This document shows positions 11,241-23,000 of a stretch of DNA of 64,000 nt, one piece after another. The notes below the pieces were generated by a model, which saw only the letters and a list, made by a program, of their open reading frames with translations, was not told the DNA's origin and ran no database searches. Source of the DNA: Doryteuthis pealeii (taxonomy: Eukaryota; Mollusca; Cephalopoda; Myopsida; Loliginidae); NCBI GenBank assembly GCA_023376005.1, contig CM042150.1:70964187-71028186 (forward strand). Reading direction: 5' to 3'. Positions within the stretch are counted from its first letter, which is position 1, and each line of letters starts with the position of its first letter. The translations under genes and the position numbers were made by a program.

Positions 11241-12936
11241 ATGTACATTGTACATTATCTCCTTACAATTCTAAAACATACACATACAAGTAAATTAGAA
11301 GTCTTTTTTTATTGTGTGTCAGCTGCACCTTTAGAAGTTAGTCATCTCTTATAACCTGGCTGACCAACCAACCTGCCAGACTATCACCTTATAAACTTGG
11401 TAAGGAAATGACTGACTTCAGTGACTTATCCCACTCCTATAATAATCAGTGCTAAAAGTATACACCCACTTTAGACTAGGTCAAAATGTAATGCAAAACA
11501 TTAAACAAACATAATAGTTTACTTATTTTGTTTTAATATATTTTCAAGTTGATTTAACATGCCTCCATTATGTTTTCATTTCCTTAAATTGGCAATAATT
11601 CTAGAATAGAAATGCTCCCATAAAATGTTTATAAGGTTTTCAGTCTCTTTAAAGTAATTACTTTAACTAGAAAAAAAGCAGTCAAAAAGTAAATTTTTGA
11701 AAAATATTGCCTTAGGTGGGAATTTAAAATTTCATGTCAATAAATTAAATTTTATTTTCAATTCTGTTGAAAAATAAATTCTATAGAAATTCTTTTTGAT
11801 AAATAAAATTTATTCAAAAAATGTTTGTACAATGAATGAATGAATGTAATATACGTTGTTACACTCTTAATTAATTTTCTTATAGATTTAATAAATTTAA
11901 TATTTATTAATGTAACCATTTATTTATTAAAATAAGCATTAAATTAATTGAATGACTATTTATTTAATTTCTAAAGAACAAAGTAAAATTTATATAAATT
12001 AAGATTAAAAAGCTATTTTAATAATCTAATACTGAATGAAATTAAACTTATTGTTTCAATAATCAACAAAATACTACTATTAAGTACTTCACTAAACTTA
12101 ATTTAAATAACTACTGTAAACACTACCCACCCCTAAAAAAAATAGAAAAACATCCTTCCTTTTATTCTAATAAATAAAACACAAAATAATAAGAACATTC
12201 TTCCTTTTAATAAATAAAACACTGAATAATAAAAAATATATATAGTTTTTAAACAAAGTTTACTCTTTCCAGTATACAAAATATAAACAGAATATAAGGA
12301 AAGAAAAATAAACTCACTTAGAGCATTTTCAGTCTTTACAAAGTTAAATATTTTAATATTAGTATAAAAAAATATACTTTTTTAAAATTCTTATCTCAAT
12401 TTTATTCAACTTTCATCCAAAAATCCATTTACATAATGTAAAATAGAATTTTAAATGTAAAATAGAATTTTAAATGTAAAATAGAATATTTAAAAAAAAT
12501 ACATCCAGTTTGTTTACAGTTGAATACAAAAATGTGTTTAAATTTAAGCTAGGACAAGATTATATGATAATTTCCTCTTTGAAAATAATTTTTTTGGAAA
12601 AGTCTATACATTAGATAACTTTAAATATATATTAAAATAAAACAAACTATATATAAATCAATAATACCAGGCATGTGTTTATTAAAACTTGTTTTAAAAA
12701 ACACCTTGGACCATCCTTTTTGGTATACTACTTTCAAAGCATATATAAATGATACAGCTTTTCATTATTTTATGTAGTAATGATATTGACTATAAATTAA
12801 ATACTCTTTGATAAAGTTACTTAATTCCTGAAATTACTGTGATGTAAGGAAAGATGTGAAGAGAGCCCTTGATGGAGCTGGTCACAATTTTACATGAAAT
12901 TGAAGATTGCCAGTCATAATTAAAATTAATATAGTT
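11241..12936. other. Unannotated AT-rich stretch with a 19-bp triplet repeat
   Basis: Mostly very AT-rich. At 12438-12489 the unit GTAAAATAGAATTTTAAAT is repeated about 2.7 times at exactly 19-bp spacing. A slightly GC-richer patch near 11330-11470 was not identified. Confidence 0.55.
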
Positions 12937-13152
12937 CATTGTTTTTCTTCCCATTTCTGTTTTCTTGTTTTTCTGCTTGTCTATATGTTGCAGCTGATGT
13001 TATTGGTTGCCGTAATTAATCTTTCCTTGTTCTTTTTTGTGTATTCTTCGATCCCTTGAATTGTGACATCTACACAATCCTTAATGTTGGCAAGGCATCT
13101 TCCACCTTCATTCCTTTCTTGATACATATAACCTGTCTCTATGATCTCTCAG
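12937..13152 (-). mobile_element. Dong/R4-like LINE fragment A
   Basis: The minus-strand translation, with one frameshift, gives RDHRDRLYVSRKE, then LANIKDCVDVTIQ and TRKQKWEEKQ. The same phrases occur in fragments B and C. This is the segment just after the reverse-transcriptase thumb. Its 5' edge directly abuts the TTC/TTA microsatellite that ends fragment B, and its 3' part is missing. Confidence 0.75.
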
Positions 13153-13154
13153 TT

Positions 13155-13185
<31 letters not shown>

Positions 13186-13206
13186 TTATTATTATTATTA
13201 TTATTT
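13153..13206. repeat. (TTC)10 (TTA)n microsatellite, 3' tail of LINE fragment B
   Basis: Read on the minus strand it is a TAA array then a GAA array, directly after the LINE 3' end CAAAAGGAG. It separates fragments A and B. Confidence 0.9.
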
Positions 13207-14136
13207 ACTCCTTTTGAGTTTTCACATCAGTGTTAGCTGATGGTCTTTCACTGGAGTCTGAGTGATAGCAAGTCTCCTCAGGTCTCCAGGACTCTTCTGA
13301 GTATTCTAGCAGATTGCAGCAGTGAAGTATTCTGGATGGTCTCAATCTTTCCTCTGATTTCCAGATTTTCCAATCCTTGTGGGACTGTTCCAAGTGCACC
13401 AACTACAATTGGTATCACTTTGACTTTCATATTCCATCTATATTCGCATAGTGCATGGTTTACAGTCTCATCTCTATCACTGCATAGTCTACATTTACTA
13501 TTTTGTTGGGTCTTATCAATTTTTGCTTTGATATAGTTTGTCCATATGGCATTATTCTGTGCAGCAATTATTAGTGATTCAGTTTCTCTTTTGAGGTTTC
13601 CTTTCCTTAACCATGTCCAGGTTTTTTCATGTGCAACCTCTCCAATTTGTTGTTTGAAGTGTCCATATAATTGTTTTTATTCCCATTTTTGTTTTCTAGT
13701 CTTTGTTGTTTTTCTGTTTGTCCATATGTCACATCTACTATTGTTGGCCGCCATAAGTAATCTGTCTTTGCTCTTTTTTGTGTAGTCTTCGAGTTGTTGG
13801 ATTGTGGTTTCTACGCAGTCTTCTATGTTGGCAAGGCCTCTTCCCCCTTCCTTTCTTGATACATATAATCTATCTCTATTGTCTCTAGGGTGTAGGGCCT
13901 TGTGCATGGTCATTAATTTTCTCGTCCTTTGGTCAATCTGTCTGAGTTCTTCTTTTGTCCATTTTAAGAATGGTCCAGAGTATCTTATAATGGGGACAGC
14001 CCAGGTATTAATTCCTTTGATCAGATTTCTTATGTTGAGTTTGGTTTCTAGGAGTTTTCTTGTTCTCCTGAGGTATTCTTTTTTAACTTTTCCTTTCATT
14101 TCTGCTTGCTTGATATTGTCTGCTTCTAAAATTCCT
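13207..14136 (-). mobile_element. Dong/R4-like LINE fragment B, internally deleted
   Basis: From its 5' end the minus strand encodes ILEADNIKQAEMKGKVKKEY, NLIKGINTWAVPIIRYSGPF, KALHPRDNRDRLYVSRKEGG and then a zinc-knuckle segment CRLCSDRDETVNH. Next comes the C-terminal stretch NMKVKVIPIVVGALGT with ARILR at the end. Compared with fragment C, about 330 bp holding the PD...D endonuclease region are deleted at about 13432. Order (RT thumb, CCHC knuckle, endonuclease) fits LINEs with a restriction-like endonuclease. Its 5' end touches the TAA array that ends fragment C. Confidence 0.8.
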
Positions 14137-14184
14137 ATTATTATTATTATTATTCCTATCATTATTATCATTATTATTATTATT
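14137..14184. repeat. (ATT)n microsatellite, 3' tail of LINE fragment C
   Basis: ATT units with a few C interruptions. It lies between the LINE 3' end of fragment C and the 5' edge of fragment B. Confidence 0.9.
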
Positions 14185-15264
14185 CACTCCTTTTGAGTTT
14201 TCACACCAGTGTTAGCTGATGGTCTTTCACTGGAGTCTGAGTGACAGCAAGTCTCCTCAAGTCTCCAGGACTCTTCTGAGTATTCTGGCAGATTGCAGCA
14301 GTGCAGTGTTCTGAATGGTATCAATCCTTCCTCTGATTTCCAAACTTTCCAAACCCTTTTCCAATCCTTTTGGGATTGTTCCAAGTGCACCAACCACAAT
14401 TGGTATCACTTTGACTTTCATATTCCATAACTTTTTCAGTTCTCTGGCAAGGTCCAGATATTTGTCCATTTTTTCATTTTCCTTTAGCTTCACCCTGTGA
14501 TCTGCTGGAACTGCAAAATCCACCAGTTGACAAGTTCTTTCTTTTTTGTTAATCAACACTAGGTCTGGTCTTCTTGCTGGGATAAGGTGATCCGTTTTTA
14601 TTTCAAAGTCCCAGAGAATTTTATGCATTTCGTTCTTAAGAACAGATTCTGGTTTATGCATATACCATTTTGTTGTATGGTCAAAATTTATTTTTTTTGC
14701 ATAATTCCCAGTGGATCACCTTCCCAACCCAGTCATGTCTAGTTTTGTACTCCCTTTGTACTAGTTTGCTATATTCGCATAGTACATGGTTTACAGACTC
14801 ATCTCTATTACCGCATAATCGACATTAACTATTTTGTTGGGTCTTATCAATTTTTACTTTGATATAGATTGTCCTTATGGCATTATTCTGTGCAGCAATT
14901 ATTAGTGATTCAGTTTCTCTTTTAAGATTTCCTTTTCTTAACCACATCCAGGTTTTTTCATGTGCAACCTCTACGATTTGTCGTTTGAAGTGTCCATATA
15001 GTTGTTTTTCTTACCATTTTTGTTTTCTAGTCTTTGTTGTTTTTCTGTTTGTCCATATGTCACATCTACTATTGTTGGACGCCATAAGTAATCTGTCTTT
15101 GCTCTTCTTTGTGTAGTCTTCGAGTTGTTGGATTGTGGTTTCTACACAGTCTTTTATGTTGGCAAGACCTCTTCCCCCTCCCTTTCTTTACATATAATCT
15201 ATCTGTAACATCTCTGGGGTGGAGAGCCTTGTGCATGGTCATTAGTTTTCTCGTCCTTTGGTCA
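14185..15264 (-). mobile_element. Dong/R4-like LINE fragment C with endonuclease domain
   Basis: The minus strand encodes the RT-thumb end, the zinc-knuckle region, and an intact 134-codon frame at 14257-14661. That frame contains LWDFEIKTDHLIPARRPDLV, then QLVDFAVPADHRVK and MDKYLDLARELKKLW. The PD ... VD ... KY spacing matches the restriction-like endonuclease of R2/R4-type LINEs. The 3' end is the same CAAAAGGAG as fragment B, followed by TAA repeats. The 5' end abuts an ATT array. Upstream frames carry stops, so it is not active. Confidence 0.8.
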
Positions 15265-15326
15265 ATTATTATTATTATTATTATTATTGCTGCTGCTGCT
15301 GCTGCTTCTTCTTCTTCTTCTTCTTC
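15265..15326. repeat. (ATT)8 (GCT)5 (TTC)7 compound microsatellite
   Basis: Three trinucleotide arrays in a row, directly at the 5' edge of LINE fragment C. The ATT part is a plausible target array. Confidence 0.9.
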
Positions 15327-16088
15327 AAAAATTAATTTGTATCATTCCAATATATTTCATTTATTACTGAGGTCAAAGTTACTTAATTTCCCAAATTCTA
15401 GTGACTTTAAATCAGACTCATTGTCCTTTATTTGTCATTAACCACAAGAGCCAAGTCAGCCAAAACAAGTTTTTTAATTACTCTTTTTGTTCTATTAACA
15501 TCCTCAATACTACTATATTATTACTACTGCAACTAGGCAGATATTAGTCATAATTGTTTTAAAACAATATATGCATTTATAGATATAAAATACAATATGT
15601 ATCCATAGTGAGCATAACACTTTTCTATTTCACCAAAATATTCCATTACAAAGAGATGTGTGGATTGAGTGACAAGAAAATATGATGTTATGGTAACATA
15701 AGGCATGTTTGGTATCACTTGAAGTAAATAAGTGTTGTATTAGTATAACAACAAAGTGGTAATTAAAGAACTCCTACTTATAGATATTTTATTTTGTTTC
15801 TTTTCTTAATAAAAAAAACTCATAGCAATTCAAACATTATTGGGTTGAATTTTCATGAGTATATATTAGTAAGATATAAAGTCTCATTTGTTTTGTTTTT
15901 TAAACATTTGTCCCATGTTATTCTCTGTCTGTTTGTCTCAGTTGATACTCAAAGAAATGTTGTAAATTTTACAAATTCTTAACTGATTGAAAAAAGGAAA
16001 TTTTTATCAATTACATTCAGATATCAATTAAAAGGTTAAACTCTTTAATCCTTGTAAAGTTAGAGGAATAAACTATTGTTGTTTTTTA
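15327..16088. other. Unannotated AT-rich stretch
   Basis: No gene or repeat recognised. Confidence 0.5.
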
Positions 16089-16130
16089 TGTAATAACTCC
16101 AGGTTATTTATTAACCTGTATGTTATAACA
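16089..16130. repeat. 42-bp imperfect palindrome
   Basis: TGTAATAACTCCAGGTTA is nearly the complement of TAACCTGTATGTTATAACA, with a short AT centre. It lies at the left edge of the GC-rich LTR-like block. Confidence 0.7.
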
Positions 16131-16995
16131 GAAATAAGATATCTCTTATGATTCACAATCCTTATTTCACAATACATCCACTCGCCAACAAAACAAATTA
16201 AAAACAAAACAAAACAAGTCACGATACCTACCACAGAAGTTAACCCAACGGTACCCTAAAACAAAGTGACCAAATTAACACAGTTCTACGCATAGGCTCG
16301 GACTGAGTTCTGCTTGAAAGGAATTCCTAAACAATAAAAATAATATTATAAACGGAATCCGGATTTTCGGCCAATAAAAAACTTTCCCCCCAAAATCATG
16401 AAAGGCCTTTCTGGAGCCTATCTCGTTACTATATAAGTCCGGCATTTGAGGACCAAACCAGTTGACTGAGGGCTTCCAAACCATTAGTATCACTGCAGGC
16501 AGGATCAAAGAGCTGCTTCAACACTACCACGCACACCCGCGTCTACCCAACCAACTCAACCTTGCTTCGACTCCACGCCACTGCCGGCCCGATACCCCTA
16601 CTCTCACCCGAGCCGACCACACCGGGCGAACCCTAAAGTGACTATGACTATCATCAATCTTACCATACGCCTGTCAACTCCAGTCACCATATCAACTTAC
16701 ATCGCACCCTACCGACACAAAACTACAACTACCATCACTGGTCCATCTGCCTACATCACTATCCACCACAACTGACTGGCCACAGAGAGCTTCCTGACTT
16801 ATTATCTACTACCACTATACCCACACCCACACCACGCAGAGCCAGAACTGGCCTTCAACCACACGCGCCTGCCCCCATTTCACTCACCGGCTTAAGGGAA
16901 ATTTCCTTCTCAACATTTCCAGTTTTTGTTTATTCTAAAATAAACAATTAATCCAAACTTTCTCGTCCATTATTTCTTCTTTGCAAACCATACGC
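16131..16995 (+). mobile_element. LTR-like or promoter-like GC-rich block
   Basis: Base composition changes sharply here, with a C/A-rich + strand and many CpG sites from about 16500 to 16900. A TATA box (CTATATAAG) lies at 16429-16437 and AATAAA at 16939-16944. This promoter-then-polyadenylation layout is that of a retrotransposon LTR, but no partner LTR or clear TG...CA ends were found. A host promoter with an untranslated first exon is the alternative. Confidence 0.3.
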
Positions 16996-17230
16996 TTTTA
17001 GAGATATCTCATTATATATCATGTAGAATATCTGGAGAAAATTAATGCTTGATTAATGTTTCATGATGGTCATTTGGCAGGCACATTTTTGAAAGCACGA
17101 AAATTAAACTGATGAAATTACTAAATGGCAATAGTGAGGAAGAATTTAGTTGAACAAGAAACAGTTGACATAGTTGCCATCATGCATAAAATAGTTGATT
17201 GAAATATTGTTAGCTTTTGAAAAAAATTAC

Positions 17231-17256
17231 ACCCCCCCCCCCACACACACACACAC
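17231..17256. repeat. Poly-C then (CA)n
   Basis: A run of about 12 C followed by ACAC repeats, directly beside the hairpin at 17257. Confidence 0.9.
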
Positions 17257-17331
17257 AAGTCTGTACATGACAAAAATTTAAACCCAGTTCTTAATAAGAA
17301 CTGGGTTTTAATTTTTGTCATGTACAGACTT
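17257..17331. repeat. 75-bp hairpin, 37-bp arms, 1-nt loop
   Basis: The left arm begins AAGTCTGTACATGAC and ends CCCAGTTCTTA. The right arm is its complement at 36 of 37 positions, with a single A between them. The arms are too perfect and the loop too small for a microRNA precursor. Confidence 0.9.
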
Positions 17332-17808
17332 ATTTTTCTTAGAACAAAATATATTAATTTTTAATCAGTGGAACTCAAAAACTAAAAACAAATTCTTCAT
17401 AGAATAAACAAATAATTTTCATTTAAATCAATACACAAAATTTTCCACCTACAAATAAGGACACATGCTTAATTCTTAGTTTCTTTTTATTGTTACATTT
17501 TTAGGGGTAAAAAAGAAAATAAATGAACTGATTTTAAATTTTTGTCATATATACAAAAACACCTTTTTAGAAAAATGAAATAATGTTTAAAAAAAAGCCT
17601 CACAAGTTTAGGGTTACACTTAAAATAATATTCTAAATGAAAACAAAAAAATAATTCCCAAAATAAATAAACATTGTAATATGCAAATTCGTTGCAATTG
17701 TTTTTTAATTTGATGAGGAATTTGTTAAATTATTTTCCTCTTACCCCTCTATCTCCATGGTGTTACTAAAATTGTTTTAATCCAGTCATGGACTGGGTAT
17801 ATACTGCT

Positions 17809-17841
<33 letters not shown>

Positions 17842-19599
17842 TATATATATTGTCTACATGTGAATGTGGCAGCATATGTGTATGTACCTTTGTACTATAA
17901 ATACCTTTGTGTGTGTGTGTATGTGTATGTGTGTGTGTGTGCATGTGTATTCTGAGCATTGGGAAGAGATATTTCTTTTGATGAAAATTTTCTCAAGTGG
18001 ATGTCTTGTCTTAACACTCATTTTTCTTCTCTATACACTTGCTGTGCACATTGGCAGATATTTAATTCCTGGAATTTGTCTGCTATCTTTTCTTTCCTCT
18101 GTCTGTCATTGCCTATCGTCCATCCAACTACTCTACCTCTTTCACATTTTTCACATAATGAAGTTGATCTGTCTGCACACTGTGCACATCCACTGACTTT
18201 AAGCTATTCTTGAACCTTTTAAATATCAATTTGTCATTAAATTTATTTGGAATTGCAATGTTTTTGCAGACAAAAGAGGAATTTAGGCAAATTAACTTTT
18301 TGTCTGTTGCAATGATTTAAAAATTCAAAGAACTCCCTAAAGATTCACGTTTAGAAATAATTTGTTTTCAGATTATTTCCAAAGAGATTTGCAAGTGACA
18401 TTTTCTTTGCCTCTTTCTTTTTATTCTGTTGGTAAACTGCATAAAAATCACTAATTATTTTAGAAAATTAGTATAAAAAAACAAATTCCATTATGAGATT
18501 TGAATTTGAAATCTGATAATCTCCTCATCATATTTCACCTTTTATAAATAAATTTATCTTGTGTAACCTTTTCATTTCCAAAATAAAAATACTTAAAAAT
18601 AAGTTGACTGATTTTGATGAAATTTGGCATGTTAGGTCAAAGGGTAAATGTTTAAAATGATTAGGTTTTTTTTTTTTAATGGATGAGGTCTGTGTGCATA
18701 CTGAAAATTAGATTTTTATTTCTTAGTTACTTTTTGTGAAGATGTACACAAAGTAAGAAATCATAAATCATGATGGATGTTATATAGAGCAATGAAAAGT
18801 AAATTACTGGTTTTAATTAGCATATTAAACTGATATAGATATTCTGTAACTTTATAAATGCTAAACTGTCTACAATGTAGGAAAGATCTTAACCTCAAGT
18901 TAAAATAAATCTCCATTTTAATTTAATCTCTGACAGTTACTACATCAACACTTCAAATCTAAATCCAAGATTTTTGTGTTATTTTCGATGCCTCATTCTA
19001 GTTTTTAGCCATAACATGTCAGTTCTGATATGTATATGAAAATTTTATAACTTAACCAATGAAAACAGAAACAATAGAGATCTGTGTCAAATAAAGCAAA
19101 GTTATAAGCAAAAACTAAGTTTTAGATAATAGTTAGCATGATATTTTTTTCATATCTGTTCATATTTATATAGATTCAGTGTTTTAAAGTCTATATGAAT
19201 TGTTTATTTATTGAATACAAGAAATATAAGTTCTGAAAATTCTTCTTAAATTTCTGTAAATTACCATACTAACCTTTTTCATTTAATCAAATATGATGAT
19301 AAAGACAAAAAGACATCAAGTCAAATAGAAAGAATAAAAAGTAGATTTTTTATTTAGATCTCTTATCAAAATATTGCACATTACAATATTTTATTTCATT
19401 TTAGTTAGGATCCAAGTTGGTATTGATAATAAATAAGCTTAACTTTAAGTTCAAATGGAAATAGGAAGATTGTCTTGTGCCAACTGTAATGATAATTCGG
19501 GATAGTGATACAACTTAGCTCTATTTAGCTTAGAATAATGTCTAAGAATGGAGACATACTATTCTGGATTCACCTGCCATATCCTGAATTGGTATACAC
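17332..19599. other. AT-rich stretch with TA and GT microsatellites
   Basis: Contains (TA)n at 17810-17850 and GT-rich repeat at about 17909-17944. No gene recognised. Confidence 0.55.
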
Positions 19600-21640
19600 C
19601 TGTCTTGGTTGTTGGTTGCTCTGATTCTGAAGACAGTGTGTTCGAATCACAGAGTGGATGGATCGGTTTATGAGCTACCAATCGATAGTCTTCAGCTAGA
19701 TCACACTAGGCCCTCACAGATCTTCCTGAGACAGTAGGGATAGTATTCAACACCCTGAGTGAGTCTGTATAGGAATTACAATGCCAACAGGGTGGTCTTC
19801 AGGTGGTGCAATAGAGACATGAAAGCTATATTTTGTGCTTGTATGTCTCTTGTGGGTGCCAGGTGTCTGAGGGAAAAATCTAATTCCTTTCTGTCCGGTT
19901 GTCTGACCACTTCAATTACTTCCAACTTGTTCATCAATGGGTCATGTTTATTCTGTCAGACATAGCAATCTCAGCAGAACCATTCTAGGTTTCAAGAGCC
20001 ATGAATGGAGCAAGGTTCCTGGCCAGCTTCTTTGTTGAAAAGAGAGAAACCCTTCATAGTAGCATTCATTGCTGTGTATAACAGAGTTTGGATGGCGTAC
20101 AGAGACTCTGGAAGGAGATTCTTGCTCTCAGTGATCTGGTATTTGTGGTTTGTGACAGCCAATTGTATCTTTTTTCATATTATGCAATTATTGCCCTTTA
20201 CTCTGGAGTCATTCTATTTTTTGCTACTACTACTTCACAAAGGAATTGTCTCAGCAACTCTAACATGAAAGAGGCTCCCTGGTCTTAGTGTATATTCTGG
20301 GATCCAGAACATGTCAAATAGGGAGCATGAGCGCTATATAATTGAGTGTGCTGATATGTCCAAGCATGGAAATGTAAATGTAAATCATGAATATTTGTGA
20401 ATGACAGCATATATTGATTTATCGTTTTGGACCGTAGAGGGCTTTTGAAGTCTACAATTAGTCTTTCAAATGGTTGGGTAGCTTTTATGAACATCCCAGT
20501 TTTAGCCCAGCACAGATTCAACAGGCTTTTATTATTTTATTTTACGTTGTCACTGGAATATAGTAAGTTTCTGGTCTGTACTACATTAGTCATCCTTGTT
20601 ATGTCTGGATGGCACACTTCATTGTGTAGGGTCCAGGAAAAACAAGAGAGTTCAATCTTCCATCTTACTATTTTATTATTTATTATATTTTATTTGCTGT
20701 TCTAGTGTAAAACATGAATGTAACAGACTTTTTGGTCGGTAATAAGTATAACATTTTTCTCAATTAGATAGTGCCTCCATTTTCTCAATATCTCTAGCAT
20801 ATGTTTCCTTCTTGACTGCTGAGTGTCACTGTTCTGATCAGAAGGTCCTTGAAAAAAAAGCAACAGGATGACCAGATTGCCTTAATGAGGTAGCAATGGC
20901 ATCTGTCTCTATCACCAGGAAAATATAAGGGTTCATGAGATATTTTTGTTGCAGTGGACATATCTTTTCTTAAGAATAAGTGATTCACTGCGAATAATGA
21001 GCAAACATGTCAAAGAGCATGTATATTAGTAGGAATTAGCAACTTTAGTAGTTATTTCAATCATTCAGGGTTTGGTTTCATAAAGCCCTTGTTCACTGTG
21101 TACCCCAGCAATTTAATACTGTTTGCACCAAAAGAACATTTGTCGTTATTCAATGTGATGATATATTCATTGACGGCCACCATGAATCTTTTATGGTTCA
21201 GTGTAGTTCTGCTTGCACACGGCTACATTATCAATGTAGGCAATGTAGTCCCTTGAGAATTCATCACTAATGATTTTTTGATAATTCAGTGGAAGCTTGC
21301 CATGCCATTTATTACCCCAAATAGTACACATTGAAACTAGTAGAGGCCACCATTTGCCTCAAAAGCTGTGTAGGGTTGATTTGGTTTGATTGCCATCTTC
21401 CAATAGATACTCCTTTATGCTATATACATGATACTTAGCTATTTTGCCTATCATTCCATTGATACATGGCAATAGGTACATGTCCAATAGAATAAACTTA
21501 TTTATGGCTTGTGATTAATTGATTACCAGCCTCTTTTTGTGCTTCTCAGATGTGATCAATACCTAAATCCTCTATGGACACTTTCTCTAATGATTCTTTA
21601 TCTAAACATTCATGTAAGTTTTTCTTTTATAAACTGTATC
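19600..21640 (-). mobile_element. Degenerate Ty3/gypsy pol: RT, RNase H, integrase
   Basis: On the minus strand, in the expected order, are: an RT part (KRLVINYSQAINKF, PYTAFEANGGLY, the catalytic box decayed to AYIDNVAV, NDKCSFGANSIKLLGY) at about 21060-21560. An RNase H part follows (ETDAIATSLRQSGHPVAFF, SAVKKETYA) at about 20720-20930. An integrase part comes last (HNEVCHPDITRM with a zinc-type His, CWAKTG, KATQPFERLIVDFKSPL) at about 20270-20640, with an integrase C-terminal tail to about 19780. Stops and frameshifts are frequent and the RT box lacks its second Asp. It is a dead copy. The gag region and clear LTRs are missing; the 5' edge meets the GC-rich block at 21650. Confidence 0.85.
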
Positions 21641-21649
21641 ACGCCTCTG

Positions 21650-23000
21650 GTTTTATGTCTGAGCCTATTGCCAGGTGGTCGAGACACAATCTAACCGCGT
21701 GCAGTTTAACCTCTCCCACAATGAAACACAAATAACCGTGGGTATAGTAAAGATGTGTTTATTCAGTAGGAAAAGGTAAGAAGCTGAAATGAGAAAAGAA
21801 ACATGTAACAGACAAGGCAAATCAAGGTTACAAAAGGCAAGGTAATTATAAGAATTACAGGGAATGGATAAGGGACACAAGGTAAATGGGAGGATAGCGT
21901 AGCAGTGACAATAACATCAGTAATGGTAGCAGCAGCACAAGGCCCGGAGACCCAGGGGATAGGAGGAGGTAATAGACGAGAGAGGGAGGAGGCAACAAGC
22001 AATGGACAGGAAGTTATGATAGAAACTCAAAGGTCCAAGAAGTGAACGGTGGTTAGTATCACTCAGAATAATGCCATTTCAACATGAGAGAGAGGAGACA
22101 ATTCTTACAGAGAGTAGGAAAACGAAGCAAGGAGAATGCATTAAGGCAAGGTGTTTCTGAGACAAGTGCTCACAGAAAGCTCTAAGTAAGGCCTAGGTCA
22201 CATATTTAGGTGTGAGGCAGCGGTGAAAGTGGCATGTATTTCTCAGAATAAAGCTATTTCAACACGGGCCAGTGAATACAACGTAACTTACTAAGAGAAA
22301 AGTAACAGTAAGTGGAAGGATAATAATTATACAAAAAGACCGGGTCTTACGTGGAATACTTCGATAAATTAAGAAATAGTATTAAACAAAATAGCTAAGT
22401 AATTTAGGAAGAGAAGATAAAGAAATTTTTCTTACCGGGGGGGCCTAATAATAATCTTCTGGAATGGAAAGAGGAGACACACGTCTTGTCATGCCGAGAA
22501 AGGTAGGGAGAGTGATTTGAAATTAGCGCTGACTAATAACCGGAAGTTGCCGGTCGAAGACAAATAAGTACCCTATTTACAAAAATAACACAATTGGTCT
22601 AAGAGACATAACTCTTACCGGAGAAAGGTAATTACAAGCCGAGACAAACTGCTTGTTATCAAGCGAGTAGCATGTCGATTTTATTGTTAAACAGTGACAG
22701 ATGCTGAACATTAACTGTCTTTAAGGTGGAAATGCTAACGGCTGGTTCGGATCCTCTAAAGGGAATCTTGATACAAGAATGAAGCTTATTGAAGTTAGTA
22801 AGTCAGCAAGTCTACTGTTGGTTTGAATAACAGCAGCTAACTAAGTACAACTTAAGCAGTGTCCAAGACAGTTGGTATATATAGAAATCAAGAATGACCC
22901 GTTCATGAATTTGGGTGATTTGGGTCATTCCATTCCTTGAGTTCTGATTGGCTGCTTGACTTTAATTTAGTTTTTGAAAAGCAATCAGGGGACAAAGCCG
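21650..23000 (-). mobile_element. LTR-like GC-richer block beside the gypsy remnant
   Basis: On the minus strand a TATA box (CTATATATA, 22876-22884) lies about 1.1 kb before AATAAACACATCTTTACTA near 21757-21763, close to the start of the gypsy remnant. Composition is GC-richer than the surroundings. Two phrases recur inside: TCAGAATAA(T/A)GC(C/T)ATTTCAACA near 22065 and 22240. An unusually long LTR is possible, but its ends and primer-binding site could not be fixed. It may belong to a different element from the pol remnant. Confidence 0.3.

Noticed and set aside
14257..14661. Intact 134-codon host gene
   Set aside because: It is the conserved C-terminal part of a LINE ORF, ending at the LINE 3' end and a TAA array.
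17257..17331. microRNA precursor
   Set aside because: A one-base loop and almost perfect pairing do not fit animal microRNA hairpins.
17864..18213. Two overlapping open frames after the GT repeat
   Set aside because: The start is microsatellite-encoded, and the remaining residues show no domain.
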